From positions 3,286,001 through 3,350,000 of the forward strand of contig CBDCVP010000023.1 of NCBI GenBank assembly GCA_965223025.1: a DNA stretch of 64,000 nucleotides, in the 5' to 3' direction. The translations under genes and the position numbers were made by a program. This DNA comes from JABDMH01 sp965223025. GTDB lineage: Bacteria > Bacteroidota > Bacteroidia > Chitinophagales > Saprospiraceae. Position 1 is the first letter of the stretch. Each line of letters opens with the position of its first letter. A model generated the notes under the pieces. That model saw nothing but the letters and a program-made list of their open reading frames with translations. It ran no database searches and was not told the origin of the DNA. Positions 37,559-47,384 of the stretch are shown in pieces.

Positions 37559-38363
37559 CTGATTCCAACTCTTTCATGATCTGACGAACGATCGTCTTGA
37601 CCTGTACCGAAAATTCTTTCTTGAGAATCCAGTGATAATAGTCACGATCCTGCTGCAATATTTCTTTTACCCTCTGACCCTGATAACGACCAAAATTGAA
37701 GACGATCTCTCCGCTCCGGTCCAGTTTCAACCGCTGGGTCACATCGAGCATGCGTGGATCATTAGAAAAATCGTGCAATGCCTGAACATTATTCTTCACG
37801 GGTGCTTCGAGCACCCCCTCATCATCTACCAGGTCCTTTCCTTCGTAGCGATTGAGTTGTCCCTTAAGGACAGCAACTGTGGCATCCACATCAGCCATGG
37901 CGTCGTGTGCATTCATCATCTCTCCTCCACAATAAAACCGATGTGCAGCTTTTAAGGTACGCGGTTCCATGCGATAAAATATTTTTTGCACATCAATGGA
38001 TCTCCTCCCCTCCAGACTGAAGGCCATGCCCACACGCTCGAACTCCTCCATCAGCATAGGTACATCAAATCTGTTGCTGTTGTAACCTGCCAGATCAGCA
38101 CTGCCGATAAATTCAAAAATATTCTTGGCCACCTGCGCAAAAGTGGGTTTGTTGCGTAGTTGATCCGGGGTGATGCCGGTAATCTCCATGGCCTCCTGAG
38201 AAATAGGAATCCCGGGATTTATCATTTGCATGTAGCTGGAAGGTGGACTACGATCGACATGATATCGCTTGATCGCGATCTGGATGATTCGATCTCGCAA
38301 TACATGCAAACCCGTTGCTTCGATATCGAAAAAACATAAATCTCTATCTAAATTAAACTCCAT
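37539..38363 (-). CDS. 3'-5' exonuclease, DnaQ-like DEDDh family
   Basis: 274 aa. The catalytic motifs are FFDIEATG (Asp and Glu, residues 12-19), NSNRFDVPML (Asp near 99) and NAHDAMADVDAT (His and Asp near 153-158). The C-terminal FGRYQGQRVKEILQQDRDYYHWIL resembles the small ExoX/DUF3820-type domain. It trims DNA from 3' ends, probably in repair. It begins 9 bp after apbE on the same strand. Confidence 0.88.
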   Translation of the reverse strand: MEFNLDRDLCFFDIEATGLHVLRDRIIQIAIKRYHVDRSPPSSYMQMINPGIPISQEAMEITGITPDQLRNKPTFAQVAKNIFEFIGSADLAGYNSNRFDVPMLMEEFERVGMAFSLEGRRSIDVQKIFYRMEPRTLKAAHRFYCGGEMMNAHDAMADVDATVAVLKGQLNRYEGKDLVDDEGVLEAPVKNNVQALHDFSNDPRMLDVTQRLKLDRSGEIVFNFGRYQGQRVKEILQQDRDYYHWILKKEFSVQVKTIVRQIMKELESDVPHQP

Positions 38364-38371
38364 ATCGTTGA

Positions 38372-39421
38372 TTAATTGCTGGTTATCGCATCCCTTAGAC
38401 CTTCTGTCATGTAATGCAACACTAAACCTGTCTCGTCCAGATAAATAAATAATGCCTCTAAACCAGGCTCCAAGGTAATCATCTCACGAGCATCCTGAAA
38501 GCCTCGAGCCATACAGGCCGTAGCAAAACCATCGGCGTAAGCACACTCATCGGCAATCACACTGACACTCAATAGATTATTTTTTTCATAAAACCCTGTG
38601 TGGGGATTCATGGTATGGCTAATGATCTCACCGTCAACTTCATAGAAATTTCGATAGTTACCAGAGGTGGCCACTGATTTATGGTCTAGTTCTAAAATGA
38701 AGGCGTACGAAGAAATGCCAGCATGAGCCTCGGGATTATTAACACCCACCCGCCAAATATTTCCTTCTCCGTTGACCCCGGCAGCTCTGGCCTCTCCCCC
38801 GACATCTACCAGGTAATCACTGATTTGATAAGTTTGCTCCAGGAGGTGAGCAATCTGGTCAATGGCATATCCCTTTGCAGAGGCACTAAAATCCAGTGCG
38901 GTGCTAGGCACATACTTCTGCAACCTCATTGGGTGCTTCTTATCCCAAGTTACTTTATGGAGACCAACCGATTCCATGATGCTGTCTATCTGGCCAGACT
39001 GAACCCGTGTTCTCTCCTCTCTTGGTTCGTATCCGAATCCCCAAAAGTTAACCAGGGGCATCACGGTGGGATCATAATACCCATCGGTCCTTGCGTGGAG
39101 ATCATATCCGATCGCTACATTATCGAAGAAGTACTCACGCAGCACTTCATCGGCAATATCTTGCTCCGAGATGCCGGCTGGATCCCGGTTAAATTGGCTG
39201 ACTATCGATTGCTCTACATAGGTGGAAACGGCTAAGTTGAGCTTCCTGAGCTCGGCCTCAAAATCTGCCTTGACAGGAACATTCGCAGATGAACTACCAA
39301 AGGTAATGCGGTAATAGGTACCCATCGTTTCGCCTTCAATAGTTTGATAAATCCTCGGGGCGTCCTGCTTGGGTTGACAACTGCCCAAGCAAGCTAGCAG
39401 TAACAGCATTTGGCATCTCAT
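38372..39421 (-). CDS. apbE: FAD:protein FMN transferase ApbE
   Basis: 349 aa with an N-terminal lipoprotein signal (LLACLGSC). ApbE motifs: ETMGTYYRITF, ALDFSASAKGYAID, DYLVDVGGEARAAG, VATSGNYRNF and ISHTMNPHTGF. The enzyme attaches FMN from FAD to threonines of proteins such as RnfG and NqrC/B, outside the inner membrane. The gene follows terC by 11 bp. Confidence 0.93.
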   Translation of the reverse strand: MRCQMLLLLACLGSCQPKQDAPRIYQTIEGETMGTYYRITFGSSSANVPVKADFEAELRKLNLAVSTYVEQSIVSQFNRDPAGISEQDIADEVLREYFFDNVAIGYDLHARTDGYYDPTVMPLVNFWGFGYEPREERTRVQSGQIDSIMESVGLHKVTWDKKHPMRLQKYVPSTALDFSASAKGYAIDQIAHLLEQTYQISDYLVDVGGEARAAGVNGEGNIWRVGVNNPEAHAGISSYAFILELDHKSVATSGNYRNFYEVDGEIISHTMNPHTGFYEKNNLLSVSVIADECAYADGFATACMARGFQDAREMITLEPGLEALFIYLDETGLVLHYMTEGLRDAITSN

Positions 39422-39431
39422 ACAGTGTCGA

Positions 39432-40274
39432 TCATTTTATCACACCTTCACGTACAGCTTCCTCTTTAATGCCATGCAACTGCACCGGTGGACGCTTGCG
39501 TCGCAGGCGAATGTTGAGAAATTCGACACCCAAGGAAAATGCGATTGCAAAGTAGAGATATCCCTTAGGCACGCTGCCGATTTCCGCTCCGATCAGCTTC
39601 ACATGTGCAAGATGCGCCCCTTCAGCAATCAGCATAAAACCTATCAGTATCAAGAAAGACAAGCCCAACATTTGGATCGTGGGATGTTTATTGACAAATC
39701 GGCCCACCGGTATGGCAAAGGCCATCATGATTAATACGGATATCACCACGGCAATGATCATAATGACCAAAGCTCCATCAAGACCACTGGTCATACCCAC
39801 AGCGGTCAGGATACTATCGAATGAAAAAACAATATTGATCAGCGTAATCTGCATAATGACGTTAAGCAAGGTAGCGTGTCCCTTATGTTTAGCCACGCCG
39901 TGTGAATCATCACCCTCCAATTTGTTGTGTATTTCAGTAGTGCTCTTATAGAGTAGGAAGATCCCACCTGCCACCAAAATTAGGCTCTGCCCACTAAAGG
40001 CTCCCGATATGAAGGCATTCTCAAAATGAAACCACGGCTCTTCCATGGCTATAAGCCAGGTGACCCCAAAGAGTAGAACGATTCTCAGCGCCATGGCTAA
40101 GACCAAACCAATATTAGTGGCCTTCTTTTGCTCATCTGCGGGGAGTTTGCCAGCACTAATGGAGATGAATATAATGTTGTCGACCCCTAACACAATCTCC
40201 AGAAAAGTCAGGGTTAGTAAGCTAATCCAGATCTCCAAAGAGGCAAAATCTGGCAAGATCATCGCACTTAGCAT
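39432..40274 (-). CDS. TerC-family membrane protein
   Basis: 280 aa, about eight membrane helices. The N-terminal LEIVLGVDNIIFISI and the internal NIVFSFDSILTAVGMT, each with an intramembrane Asp, are the TerC markers. Family members export metals such as Mn2+ or are linked to tellurite resistance. It is first of a minus-strand run with apbE, exonuclease and MbnP-like genes, divergent from the DUF6495-like gene. Confidence 0.9.
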   Translation of the reverse strand: MLSAMILPDFASLEIWISLLTLTFLEIVLGVDNIIFISISAGKLPADEQKKATNIGLVLAMALRIVLLFGVTWLIAMEEPWFHFENAFISGAFSGQSLILVAGGIFLLYKSTTEIHNKLEGDDSHGVAKHKGHATLLNVIMQITLINIVFSFDSILTAVGMTSGLDGALVIMIIAVVISVLIMMAFAIPVGRFVNKHPTIQMLGLSFLILIGFMLIAEGAHLAHVKLIGAEIGSVPKGYLYFAIAFSLGVEFLNIRLRRKRPPVQLHGIKEEAVREGVIK

Positions 40275-40366
40275 TATCTTTGTTTGTTTAGGTGGACCAT
40301 GCAGCCTAAGGTGAGCAGCAATAGCTTATGGACTAAAGTGCAAAAGTAAAAAATGATCAGTGACCG

Positions 40367-40879
40367 ATGACCATTCGACCTAAATATCGACGGCTCAGCC
40401 AGGTGGAACTCGAAGATATGGAGCAAGCCTTTGTACGGTTTCTTGCGACACATAGCATTACCGCTGATGATTGGCAAGCCATGAAAAAGCGGGATTTGGA
40501 AAAGGTAGAAGACCTTATCATTCGCTTTAGTGACCATATCCTGGAGGATTTACTGACCAAAATTCACCTGGTCGTCAAACGATCCAGCCACCGAATAGAG
40601 CTATACAAGGTAGGACAGGAAAAGGTAGTGATGTATGCCCTACAGGCCCCGCCAGATCTGACCGTGGATTGGACTACCGACGACATCGATCTGAGCATCT
40701 TGTCTTCCCAACGGAGCCCTTCGCAAATCATCAGAGCAGAGAAGAGCATAGGACAATCACCTCAACATGAGACCTTTACCCTGTTGCAGCAAGGAGCCAT
40801 GGTGTCAAAAAATGAAAAACTGTACAAAACGCTGGAAAAAATGAGTCAAAGTAGACAATCACAGCAATCCATGCGTTAA
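40367..40879 (+). CDS. Conserved hypothetical protein (DUF6495-like)
   Basis: 170 aa without signal or membrane segment. The N-terminal KYRRLSQVELEDMEQAFVRFLATHSITADDWQ resembles the small Bacteroidota family DUF6495, which has no known function. The first 100 residues are predicted mixed alpha/beta and the C-terminal tail is polar and low in structure. It has its own upstream region, divergent from terC, and lies 44 bp before the Omp28-like gene. Confidence 0.6.
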   Translation: MTIRPKYRRLSQVELEDMEQAFVRFLATHSITADDWQAMKKRDLEKVEDLIIRFSDHILEDLLTKIHLVVKRSSHRIELYKVGQEKVVMYALQAPPDLTVDWTTDDIDLSILSSQRSPSQIIRAEKSIGQSPQHETFTLLQQGAMVSKNEKLYKTLEKMSQSRQSQQSMR

Positions 40880-40923
40880 TATTCTGATCATCGACCACGA
40901 AATCAAGTACTAAAAATCTGATT

Positions 40924-41913
40924 ATGAAAAAACTATACACATTAGGCATGTTGTTGTGCACGCTGTCGCTTTCGGCGCAGACTTCGGGCAAATTTGTGCT
41001 CGTGGAACATTTTACCAATACCAGATGTGGCATCTGCTCAAGTGTCAATCCGGGTATCTATGAGGCGCTGGGCAAATTTCCCAAACAAGTGCATCATATC
41101 TCCATCCATCCTCCAGAGCCCTACGAGTCCTGTGTGCTATACCAATACAATGTGGTCGACAATGAGGCTCGCCAGACCTACTACAATGTAAGGAGTACTC
41201 CAAAACTATACATCAACGGCAAATTTACCGGCAGTCAACCCGCCGCTATTGAGCAGGAGATTGAGGCAGCTATGGCCGAAACAGCTGGTCTTCAAATCAG
41301 GGTAGAAGAGGGCACAGGTCAAAAAAGAACCGTAAGTGTTACCGTTTCGTCGGAAGCAGATTTCGCCGATGCCAACTATAAGATTTTTGTGGCATTGCTG
41401 GAGCGGGATGTAAACTACGATGCTCCCAATGGAGAAAAACAACACCATGATGTCCTTAGAGACATGGTGAGCGATCCTAAAGGCGACGTGATAACCCTGC
41501 CTGCAGCAGGTGAAATGATCACGCTTAAGTATGAAGTGGAGATACCTGACGATGTGGTGACCGACGAAGCCTATATCCTGGCTTATATCCAAAACGAAGA
41601 CACTCAGGAAGTACTCAATTCGGGTACAGAGGCAGATGGCACGGTCCTCAGTAATAGGGATCTCGCTGAACTGGCAGCATTGACCACTTATCCTAACCCA
41701 GCACAATCCATCCTAAAAGTCAGTGTCAATGAAGATCACTTAATCAAGCATTACAGCATCTTGAATACGGCTGGACAGTCAATGCGTTCGGTCAATATGA
41801 AACTTCCATCACATAGGGTCGAGGTTCCATTGCATGAGTTGCCTTCAGGTAACTACCTCATTAAGGTGGAAATGGAAGGAGGTTATGCCACCCGGGCCTT
41901 CATCAAAAAATAA
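40924..41913 (+). CDS. Omp28-related secreted protein with T9SS sorting domain
   Basis: 329 aa. Signal peptide ending LSLSAQ; a thioredoxin-like Omp28 domain with the CxxC-type motif TRCGICSS (about 37-44) and RSTPKLYING; and a C-terminal T9SS type A sorting domain starting TTYPNPAQS (about 255-329, ending ATRAFIKK). It should be exported by Sec, crossed by the type IX system, and attached or released at the cell surface. The redox role is inferred from the fold only. Confidence 0.88.
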   Translation: MKKLYTLGMLLCTLSLSAQTSGKFVLVEHFTNTRCGICSSVNPGIYEALGKFPKQVHHISIHPPEPYESCVLYQYNVVDNEARQTYYNVRSTPKLYINGKFTGSQPAAIEQEIEAAMAETAGLQIRVEEGTGQKRTVSVTVSSEADFADANYKIFVALLERDVNYDAPNGEKQHHDVLRDMVSDPKGDVITLPAAGEMITLKYEVEIPDDVVTDEAYILAYIQNEDTQEVLNSGTEADGTVLSNRDLAELAALTTYPNPAQSILKVSVNEDHLIKHYSILNTAGQSMRSVNMKLPSHRVEVPLHELPSGNYLIKVEMEGGYATRAFIKK

Positions 41914-42349
41914 GTGCATTGATTTAGGAGTGCTTGAGAACTCGTTCGCGGGCTCAGCAAAATATTGAGGTTTTCAAATGGATCCCTTTCGATTTACACC
42001 TCGTTAGTCCTCAGTCACTAAGCTAGGGTCAGACTCCTTTTCGGACCTGCCTTGTTTGCATCTGAGCATCATTCATGAAGACCCCTTAGGAAAGGGCAGA
42101 GCTTCGGTTGAATTTTAACATTCACACCTTTCTGAGGATATTGTACTGTAAATAAAAGACTTATACATATGCGTTTTTCGCATTAATCGTATAGATTCTT
42201 TTTTGGTAGTGTTATTGTACTAGGTTTATTGATTTGATATCCCGTCTTTCCATTTTGGGATTACTATTTTGAGTAGGGGTTAGGTTCATCTTGAACTTAA
42301 CCCTTTTCATTTCTGCTGCAGAAGAAACGTCAACCGGCATCAGCAGTTA
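41914..42349. other. Gene-free stretch between Omp28-like and PHP genes
   Basis: These 436 bp separate convergent genes. Apart from a terminator hairpin near 42277-42307 I see no frame, repeat or RNA gene. Confidence 0.6.
42277..42307 (+). terminator. Strong hairpin with T-run
   Basis: GGGTTAGGTTCA (42277-42288), a three-base loop, TGAACTTAACCC (42292-42303), then TTTT. A 12-bp stem with one G-T pair. It lies 360 bp past the Omp28-like gene, so it could end a long 3' UTR or an unseen small RNA. Confidence 0.55.
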
Positions 42350-43462
42350 TCACAAATCGACTTTGACTGGAATCGTCACCTGGGGGTGCCTATTGGGAGC
42401 GATGACCGCATTGAGCACTTCAAAATTCAAGACAAATCTGTCGGTCTGATCATTGGTCTTTACCTGGATCTTCGTCTCTGCCTGAGCAGGTAGAGTGATC
42501 AAGTCAGCATGGGCATGAAAAGTGTACCTACTGCGATTTTGTAAGATTAGTGTGGCATCAGAAGCATTCTCTACCACCACGGTCACCACCGATGAAGGTC
42601 CCTGATAGGTGGCCTCACTCAGCGTGATCGAAGCCTCAATGAGTGGCTGTAGCACTTCATTCTTCCCAATCAAGAGATTGCCAAACCAAGCCACCGACCT
42701 TCTCGCTTCTAAAGCACTTTTAATACCATCTTCAGACCTTTCTGTAGCGAAAACTAAGGTTACAGGACGATGCCCTCCCTGAGCCAATTCATATTGCCAA
42801 TCGACCAGCCCGTGGATGTCAGAAGTGCCCATAATTGCCAGATCTTGATCAAGGGCAATCTGTAAGGCTTCATCGGAATAGGTGACGTCATTGACTACTT
42901 CGATGCCATCCAGCAGGCCTTCCTTGATAAGCTTGCGGTGCAGATCGGTCAAGGTGGCCTTCCCATTGCGCTGCTGGGCAATCCAATTTGGGTGGTTCCA
43001 AAAGATAAAACCACCTTGTCTTTTGGCCTCTTTATAGGCCTCAATTGAGTCGGTCAGCACTAGCTTATTCGCATCCTGAATAAAGATGGCGTTTGCATGG
43101 CCAGGTGGTAAATCTCTGGTGATTTCAGCTCCGTGGACGATGATCAGGTCGAAGGCCTTGGCTTGTTCTTTGGCGATCATATAGGAGCGGTTTCGATCGG
43201 GGTGGGGCAGATCTTCTTCATGTGGCTGATACTCAAGATGCTCGGTCAGCGCTATGGCATCAAGCCCGTCTCTCACCGCCTCCTGTACTCTAATATTGGG
43301 CCAGACAGATCCATCAGAAAAAACCGTATGAATGTGGAAATCACATGACATCGTCACATATCCCGGAATATCGGGAAACTCAATTTTACGATCTGTATCC
43401 TGAGAAAAACTGAGTGTGCAAAACGATGTGACCAGCAAGATTAGAAGTGTTGGTTTTTTCAT
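42350..43462 (-). CDS. Secreted PHP-domain phosphoesterase
   Basis: 370 aa, signal peptide ending TLSFSQ. PHP metal ligands appear in CDFHIHTVFSDG, LTEHLEYQ, HGAEIT, FWNHPNW and MGTSDIHG. It looks like the Sb-PDE-type periplasmic phosphodiesterase group. A C-terminal domain of about 100 residues is all beta. It is convergent with the Omp28-like gene. Confidence 0.85.
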   Translation of the reverse strand: MKKPTLLILLVTSFCTLSFSQDTDRKIEFPDIPGYVTMSCDFHIHTVFSDGSVWPNIRVQEAVRDGLDAIALTEHLEYQPHEEDLPHPDRNRSYMIAKEQAKAFDLIIVHGAEITRDLPPGHANAIFIQDANKLVLTDSIEAYKEAKRQGGFIFWNHPNWIAQQRNGKATLTDLHRKLIKEGLLDGIEVVNDVTYSDEALQIALDQDLAIMGTSDIHGLVDWQYELAQGGHRPVTLVFATERSEDGIKSALEARRSVAWFGNLLIGKNEVLQPLIEASITLSEATYQGPSSVVTVVVENASDATLILQNRSRYTFHAHADLITLPAQAETKIQVKTNDQTDRFVLNFEVLNAVIAPNRHPQVTIPVKVDL

Positions 43463-43557
43463 AGGTCAATCTCTTTTGTGTAGTAAAGTAATAAAATTGA
43501 TGATCCAGACGGGCAAAGATCTCGGATAGTTTTTACCCTGCCAACCAAGACAGTCAA

Positions 43558-44484
43558 TTACTTCGACTTCTGGCGCTTCATCTCGATGCTCACGACGGTC
43601 ACACCCACGATAATCATCAGAGCACCCAGGATCTGGATCCAAAGGAGCCGCTCACGGAGCAACCAGTAGGCCAGACTGATGGTCGAAATGGGACCCACAC
43701 TAGCTAAAATAGCTGCTCTGGTCGCTCCAATGCGCTCAATGGCATAATTGACGATATAGGATGGTATGACCGTGGCCAAGGTCGCCATAGCCAAAGCATA
43801 CAGATAAACCGGTAAGGCATGCATGGTGATGCCAGACCAACTATGGATCGCGGTGTAATGCACGATCACCAGCAAACTTGCCACACTCATAGAAAGACTG
43901 GTAAATATCGGCACTCCAAACTTTGGGATTAACCATTGACATAAGATCATAAAACATGCAAAGGACAAGGCACATATGATAATGAGGATCGCTCCTAGCC
44001 AGAATTCACTACTCAGGCTGATGTGTCTGAGGTTTCTTCCAAAAACTAGTACCAAGCCCCCGTAGGATAACAGGAGCGCCACCCACTGACGTCCCGTGAT
44101 CCTTTCTCGAAAAAACAAGAAAGCTAGCAAGGCGATAAAGGTCGGATAAATGAATAAAATCAATCTTTCCACACTGGCATCGATGTATTGGAGACCCATA
44201 AAATCAAGCAAACTAGAGAGATAGTAGCCCAGACTCGCTGCTACCAAAAGCCCTGCCCAGTACCTAGCCTTGACATGATGGATTTGATGGCGAATCTTAT
44301 CGCGACTCAGAAAAATTGCTACCAGATAAATGGGCAAGGCAAAGGACATCCTGAGTAAGAGTAACGACAGGGAATCAACCTCGTATCGATAAGCGAGCTT
44401 GACAAAGACCGCCTTGGTCGAAAAAAGAAGGGATCCCACTAGGGCCAAAAACACTCCAGTAGCTTGATAACTCAATCTAGACAT
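43558..44484 (-). CDS. EamA/DMT-family transporter
   Basis: 308 aa with ten predicted membrane helices in two EamA repeats; the second repeat begins near residue 155 (WLGAILIIICALSFACFMI). It ends in a basic tail (MKRQKSK) typical of the family. Substrate unknown; members export amino acids and other metabolites. It stands alone between the PHP gene and a gene-free stretch. Confidence 0.88.
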   Translation of the reverse strand: MSRLSYQATGVFLALVGSLLFSTKAVFVKLAYRYEVDSLSLLLLRMSFALPIYLVAIFLSRDKIRHQIHHVKARYWAGLLVAASLGYYLSSLLDFMGLQYIDASVERLILFIYPTFIALLAFLFFRERITGRQWVALLLSYGGLVLVFGRNLRHISLSSEFWLGAILIIICALSFACFMILCQWLIPKFGVPIFTSLSMSVASLLVIVHYTAIHSWSGITMHALPVYLYALAMATLATVIPSYIVNYAIERIGATRAAILASVGPISTISLAYWLLRERLLWIQILGALMIIVGVTVVSIEMKRQKSK

Positions 44485-44967
44485 CTCGCAATATTAATCC
44501 GATCGCCGACATTCACCATCTATTGAGCCAATGATCCCAAGCCAGTTTTGCGAGAAATTACAATGATCAAAACCCAGAAGATCGCAGGCCTGTGTTAGTA
44601 GGCCCACTCCGAAAAAGTAACTAAATCAAAAATGACTGATGCTATGAAGGTGGCAGTTTCCAGAGTGCTCTGTAGTTTTTCTGTGACATGGGTCTCCCCA
44701 GATTATCGACTCTGTGCATCAGTATCGTCCGGCAGATGGCTCTCTCATCACTGTCTGACCCCGAATAGCAAGGAAAATAGATCGAAGTCGAAAAAGCGGC
44801 CTAACATATGAGATCACTTTCCAGCATAGAAAGAAGGTCAATCTCATGTGATAAGACTAAGACCAAGTAAAAATCAGACATCCCTTCTTATTGGATGCTT
44901 AGGAAAGTTGATAATTTAGAGCATCGTCAATCTGAGTGAATCCACGAGGCATGACATGCCGGAGGAG
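44485..44967. other. Gene-free stretch upstream of EamA gene
   Basis: 483 bp between two minus-strand genes. I see no convincing frame, no strong hairpin and no RNA gene. It should contain the EamA promoter. Confidence 0.5.
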
Positions 44968-46908
44968 TTACGAGCGGGCGACCACCAGTTTATGGACTCC
45001 ATACTTATCATCTTTGGAAATCATCACCTGATAGATCCCATTGGTGAGGGATTCATCTACTTCCATTTTCACGGTATTACTTCCAACAAATGTGTCAATT
45101 TTCTTAGTCTGAAGTGTTTGTCCCATCAGATTGATAATTTGTACGTCTGCACTTCCTCCTTGATCCAGTTGAAAGTCAAGATTGAAGGATCCTTGTACCG
45201 GATTGGGATATACAGCAAGCTTGAGTGTCGCTCTATCTACCCCGGCAACTGAAGTAGTGGCACCTCGATCTTCAGCGAAAAACACATTACCTTGCATATA
45301 GTCGATATCGACATTTCTTAAGATGACGTCTCCGAGACGAGTTTGCTTGATTTCCAACTTCTCTTCTGCAGTAAGTCCTGGATCATTTTCATAGTAAAAC
45401 CGGTCACCATCCCGCAAGTTTCTAAACTGTTCTTCCATGATAATCATCACGGATTTTCCAAAAAGTGCATCATCGGATATCCTGTCTTCAGCTAAGAATC
45501 CAACCCAAGGATCTATCCTATTGACATCGTCATCGTATACTTGACGCAGTTTTTCATTGAGGTTGAGGTCATTACATAGCTCACTAAAATCGGTAATGGG
45601 TTCTTTACCCAATTCTACCCGAATACTATTGTAATCTGGCAATCCCCGATCTCTGCCACGGTTAATGTTCATTGCTGCCAGATCAAGTCCGCCCTGTCCT
45701 GGGGGACCAAAGAGAAAATTCCGCACGTCATCGATAACCTTGGTATCAAAGCTTTGCTGGACTTGTGTACCCATGCCTACTAGATATGGGTAGATATCTC
45801 CCATTTCTTTGATCACCGATGGATTGAAGAAAGCATCTCGCAAGAACAGATCACCACCTGGCATCGTAGAGCCATCTTTGTCCATACGCAAGATCACTCC
45901 ATTGAGTACTGTATGCCCATACCTATATGCAGCAGCAGAAAAAACGGTCATGATCCCGGGATTGATTTGAGGATCATACCCACGATAACTAGGCAAGCTT
46001 ACACCCATAGACGGAAGCCATTCCTCATATGTGATGGCTTGCAGTATGCCTCCGACTATTTTCCTCGCCTTCTGAAACAGCTCTTCATCGGTATACGAGG
46101 GATAATTCACTTTCAACTCATCACAAATCCGGTTGTGCTCGCGCACAAAAAGAGTATGCATAGAGGTCAACAGCGGGTTTTCATTAGCCCTAGCATCACC
46201 GGCTACAAACCATTTGGACGTGCGAGGATTTTCATTGTCCATAGCTGGTGACAGGAGATCGGGCAAAGAACCCTCTTCTCCACTGACAGTGTTGTAGGGT
46301 AGAAGATTTCCACTAGACACCCTCAATTTTCCATCAGCAAATGCCCTTAACCAAGAGCTTCGGTACTCGTCCGATCCATAGACCGATGATCCATCAATGA
46401 ATGCCGTAATCTTGTTGGCATGCTGCCGTGGATTACTCAAGTGTTCTCCCGAGCCATCTGCGCCCCGGGCACGATTCATCTTAAGAAATAGGAAACCGGT
46501 ACCCAATGGATCAAAAACTGGATCACCCAGGGGCACGGATATATCCAGACGCTCCAGAGCACTATTTTCTACCAGAGTAATATCGTGATCTATGAGCTGA
46601 CCAAAGACCCAAGCATAATCACTCAGACCCATCGGATCTGGCAATCCTTCCGGTTGGGCAAAGATCTCGTTGCTGATTTGTCTAGGGTTAGGTCGATCGG
46701 CTCCTGCCGGCTCCTTAATTCCGTCGGAGTAAGCTGTAGATACCATCCTGATCTGTGGTGCATCGACGGCTCCCCATGTTGGATTGGATACATTATTACC
46801 GTGACCATCGATACTTCTGTTTTCCTGAGATTGAAGTGCGAGGCTTGCGCTGACAAAGAGCAGCGAGGTAAAAATACTTTTTGTGTTTCGTAGGTAAGCT
46901 TGCATCAT
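44968..46908 (-). CDS. Secreted animal-type haem peroxidase with T9SS sorting domain
   Basis: 646 aa. Signal peptide to about residue 26. Peroxidase-cyclooxygenase superfamily markers: WVFGQLIDHDIT (distal His and Ca-binding Asp), AGDARANENPLLTSMHTLFVREHN, YRYGHTVLNGVI (proximal His) and MNINRGRDRGLPDYNSIR. A T9SS type A domain starts at VYPNPVQG (about 570) and ends VHKLVVARS. This is an exported haem enzyme using peroxide; the reducing substrate cannot be told. Confidence 0.92.
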   Translation of the reverse strand: MMQAYLRNTKSIFTSLLFVSASLALQSQENRSIDGHGNNVSNPTWGAVDAPQIRMVSTAYSDGIKEPAGADRPNPRQISNEIFAQPEGLPDPMGLSDYAWVFGQLIDHDITLVENSALERLDISVPLGDPVFDPLGTGFLFLKMNRARGADGSGEHLSNPRQHANKITAFIDGSSVYGSDEYRSSWLRAFADGKLRVSSGNLLPYNTVSGEEGSLPDLLSPAMDNENPRTSKWFVAGDARANENPLLTSMHTLFVREHNRICDELKVNYPSYTDEELFQKARKIVGGILQAITYEEWLPSMGVSLPSYRGYDPQINPGIMTVFSAAAYRYGHTVLNGVILRMDKDGSTMPGGDLFLRDAFFNPSVIKEMGDIYPYLVGMGTQVQQSFDTKVIDDVRNFLFGPPGQGGLDLAAMNINRGRDRGLPDYNSIRVELGKEPITDFSELCNDLNLNEKLRQVYDDDVNRIDPWVGFLAEDRISDDALFGKSVMIIMEEQFRNLRDGDRFYYENDPGLTAEEKLEIKQTRLGDVILRNVDIDYMQGNVFFAEDRGATTSVAGVDRATLKLAVYPNPVQGSFNLDFQLDQGGSADVQIINLMGQTLQTKKIDTFVGSNTVKMEVDESLTNGIYQVMISKDDKYGVHKLVVARS

Positions 46909-47384
46909 ATAAACTTACTTTTCTGGTAAATAGTAGTTTCCAAATGGTTATTACAGAGCAAATATACTGATCAGACTCCCGATTCTTTAGCAATCCGCAG
47001 AAAAAGAGCGTACAAGATTGTCATTATTTAGTCAGCAAAACTCATGCCTTTTTTTCATCATATGATAAAAATGGTCTCCAGTCACCTTGTATTTGAGCAC
47101 ATTGCACGTCGTGGGTCATGGTAGGTACTAGCTGCGCTGACCCCAAAAGAGGGACGGCTAAAACGAATGCTGAGCGCACTGCGGCGTCGCCCCTTTCATC
47201 ACACCACCGGCCGTACTCTCGTATCACAGGTGGTTTCGCAATCGAACGATGATACCTAGATTTGAAGAAGTGAGGGTAGCAATTGGGCATCGATATTAAG
47301 GCTCGTATCGACGATTCACTCAAAGTATGACTGTATAAATATCCCACCGTAGACTAGGACACTCACATCGTATTCGATCGGGAG
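46909..47384. other. Gene-free stretch holding a group II intron 3' relic
   Basis: 476 bp between the peroxidase and beta-repeat genes. It contains the domain V-like segment noted at 47180-47240. An unmatched 101-codon minus-strand frame (47042-47347) overlaps that structure and I do not accept it as a gene. Confidence 0.5.
47180..47240 (-). ncRNA. Group II intron 3' fragment (domain V/VI-like)
   Basis: On the minus strand GATACGAGAGTACGG then CCGGTGGTGTGA, inside an ACCACC/GGTGGT stem, resembles domain V of bacterial group II introns with the ending GTCCGGTGGTGTGAGAGG. It is followed by GGGGCGACGCC, where domain VI would lie. Two bases are missing from the usual hairpin, so it is probably decayed. 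Confidence 0.5.

Noticed and set aside
47042..47347. 101-codon minus-strand frame
   Set aside because: It overlaps the group II intron domain V-like hairpin, has no start context and no recognisable motif.
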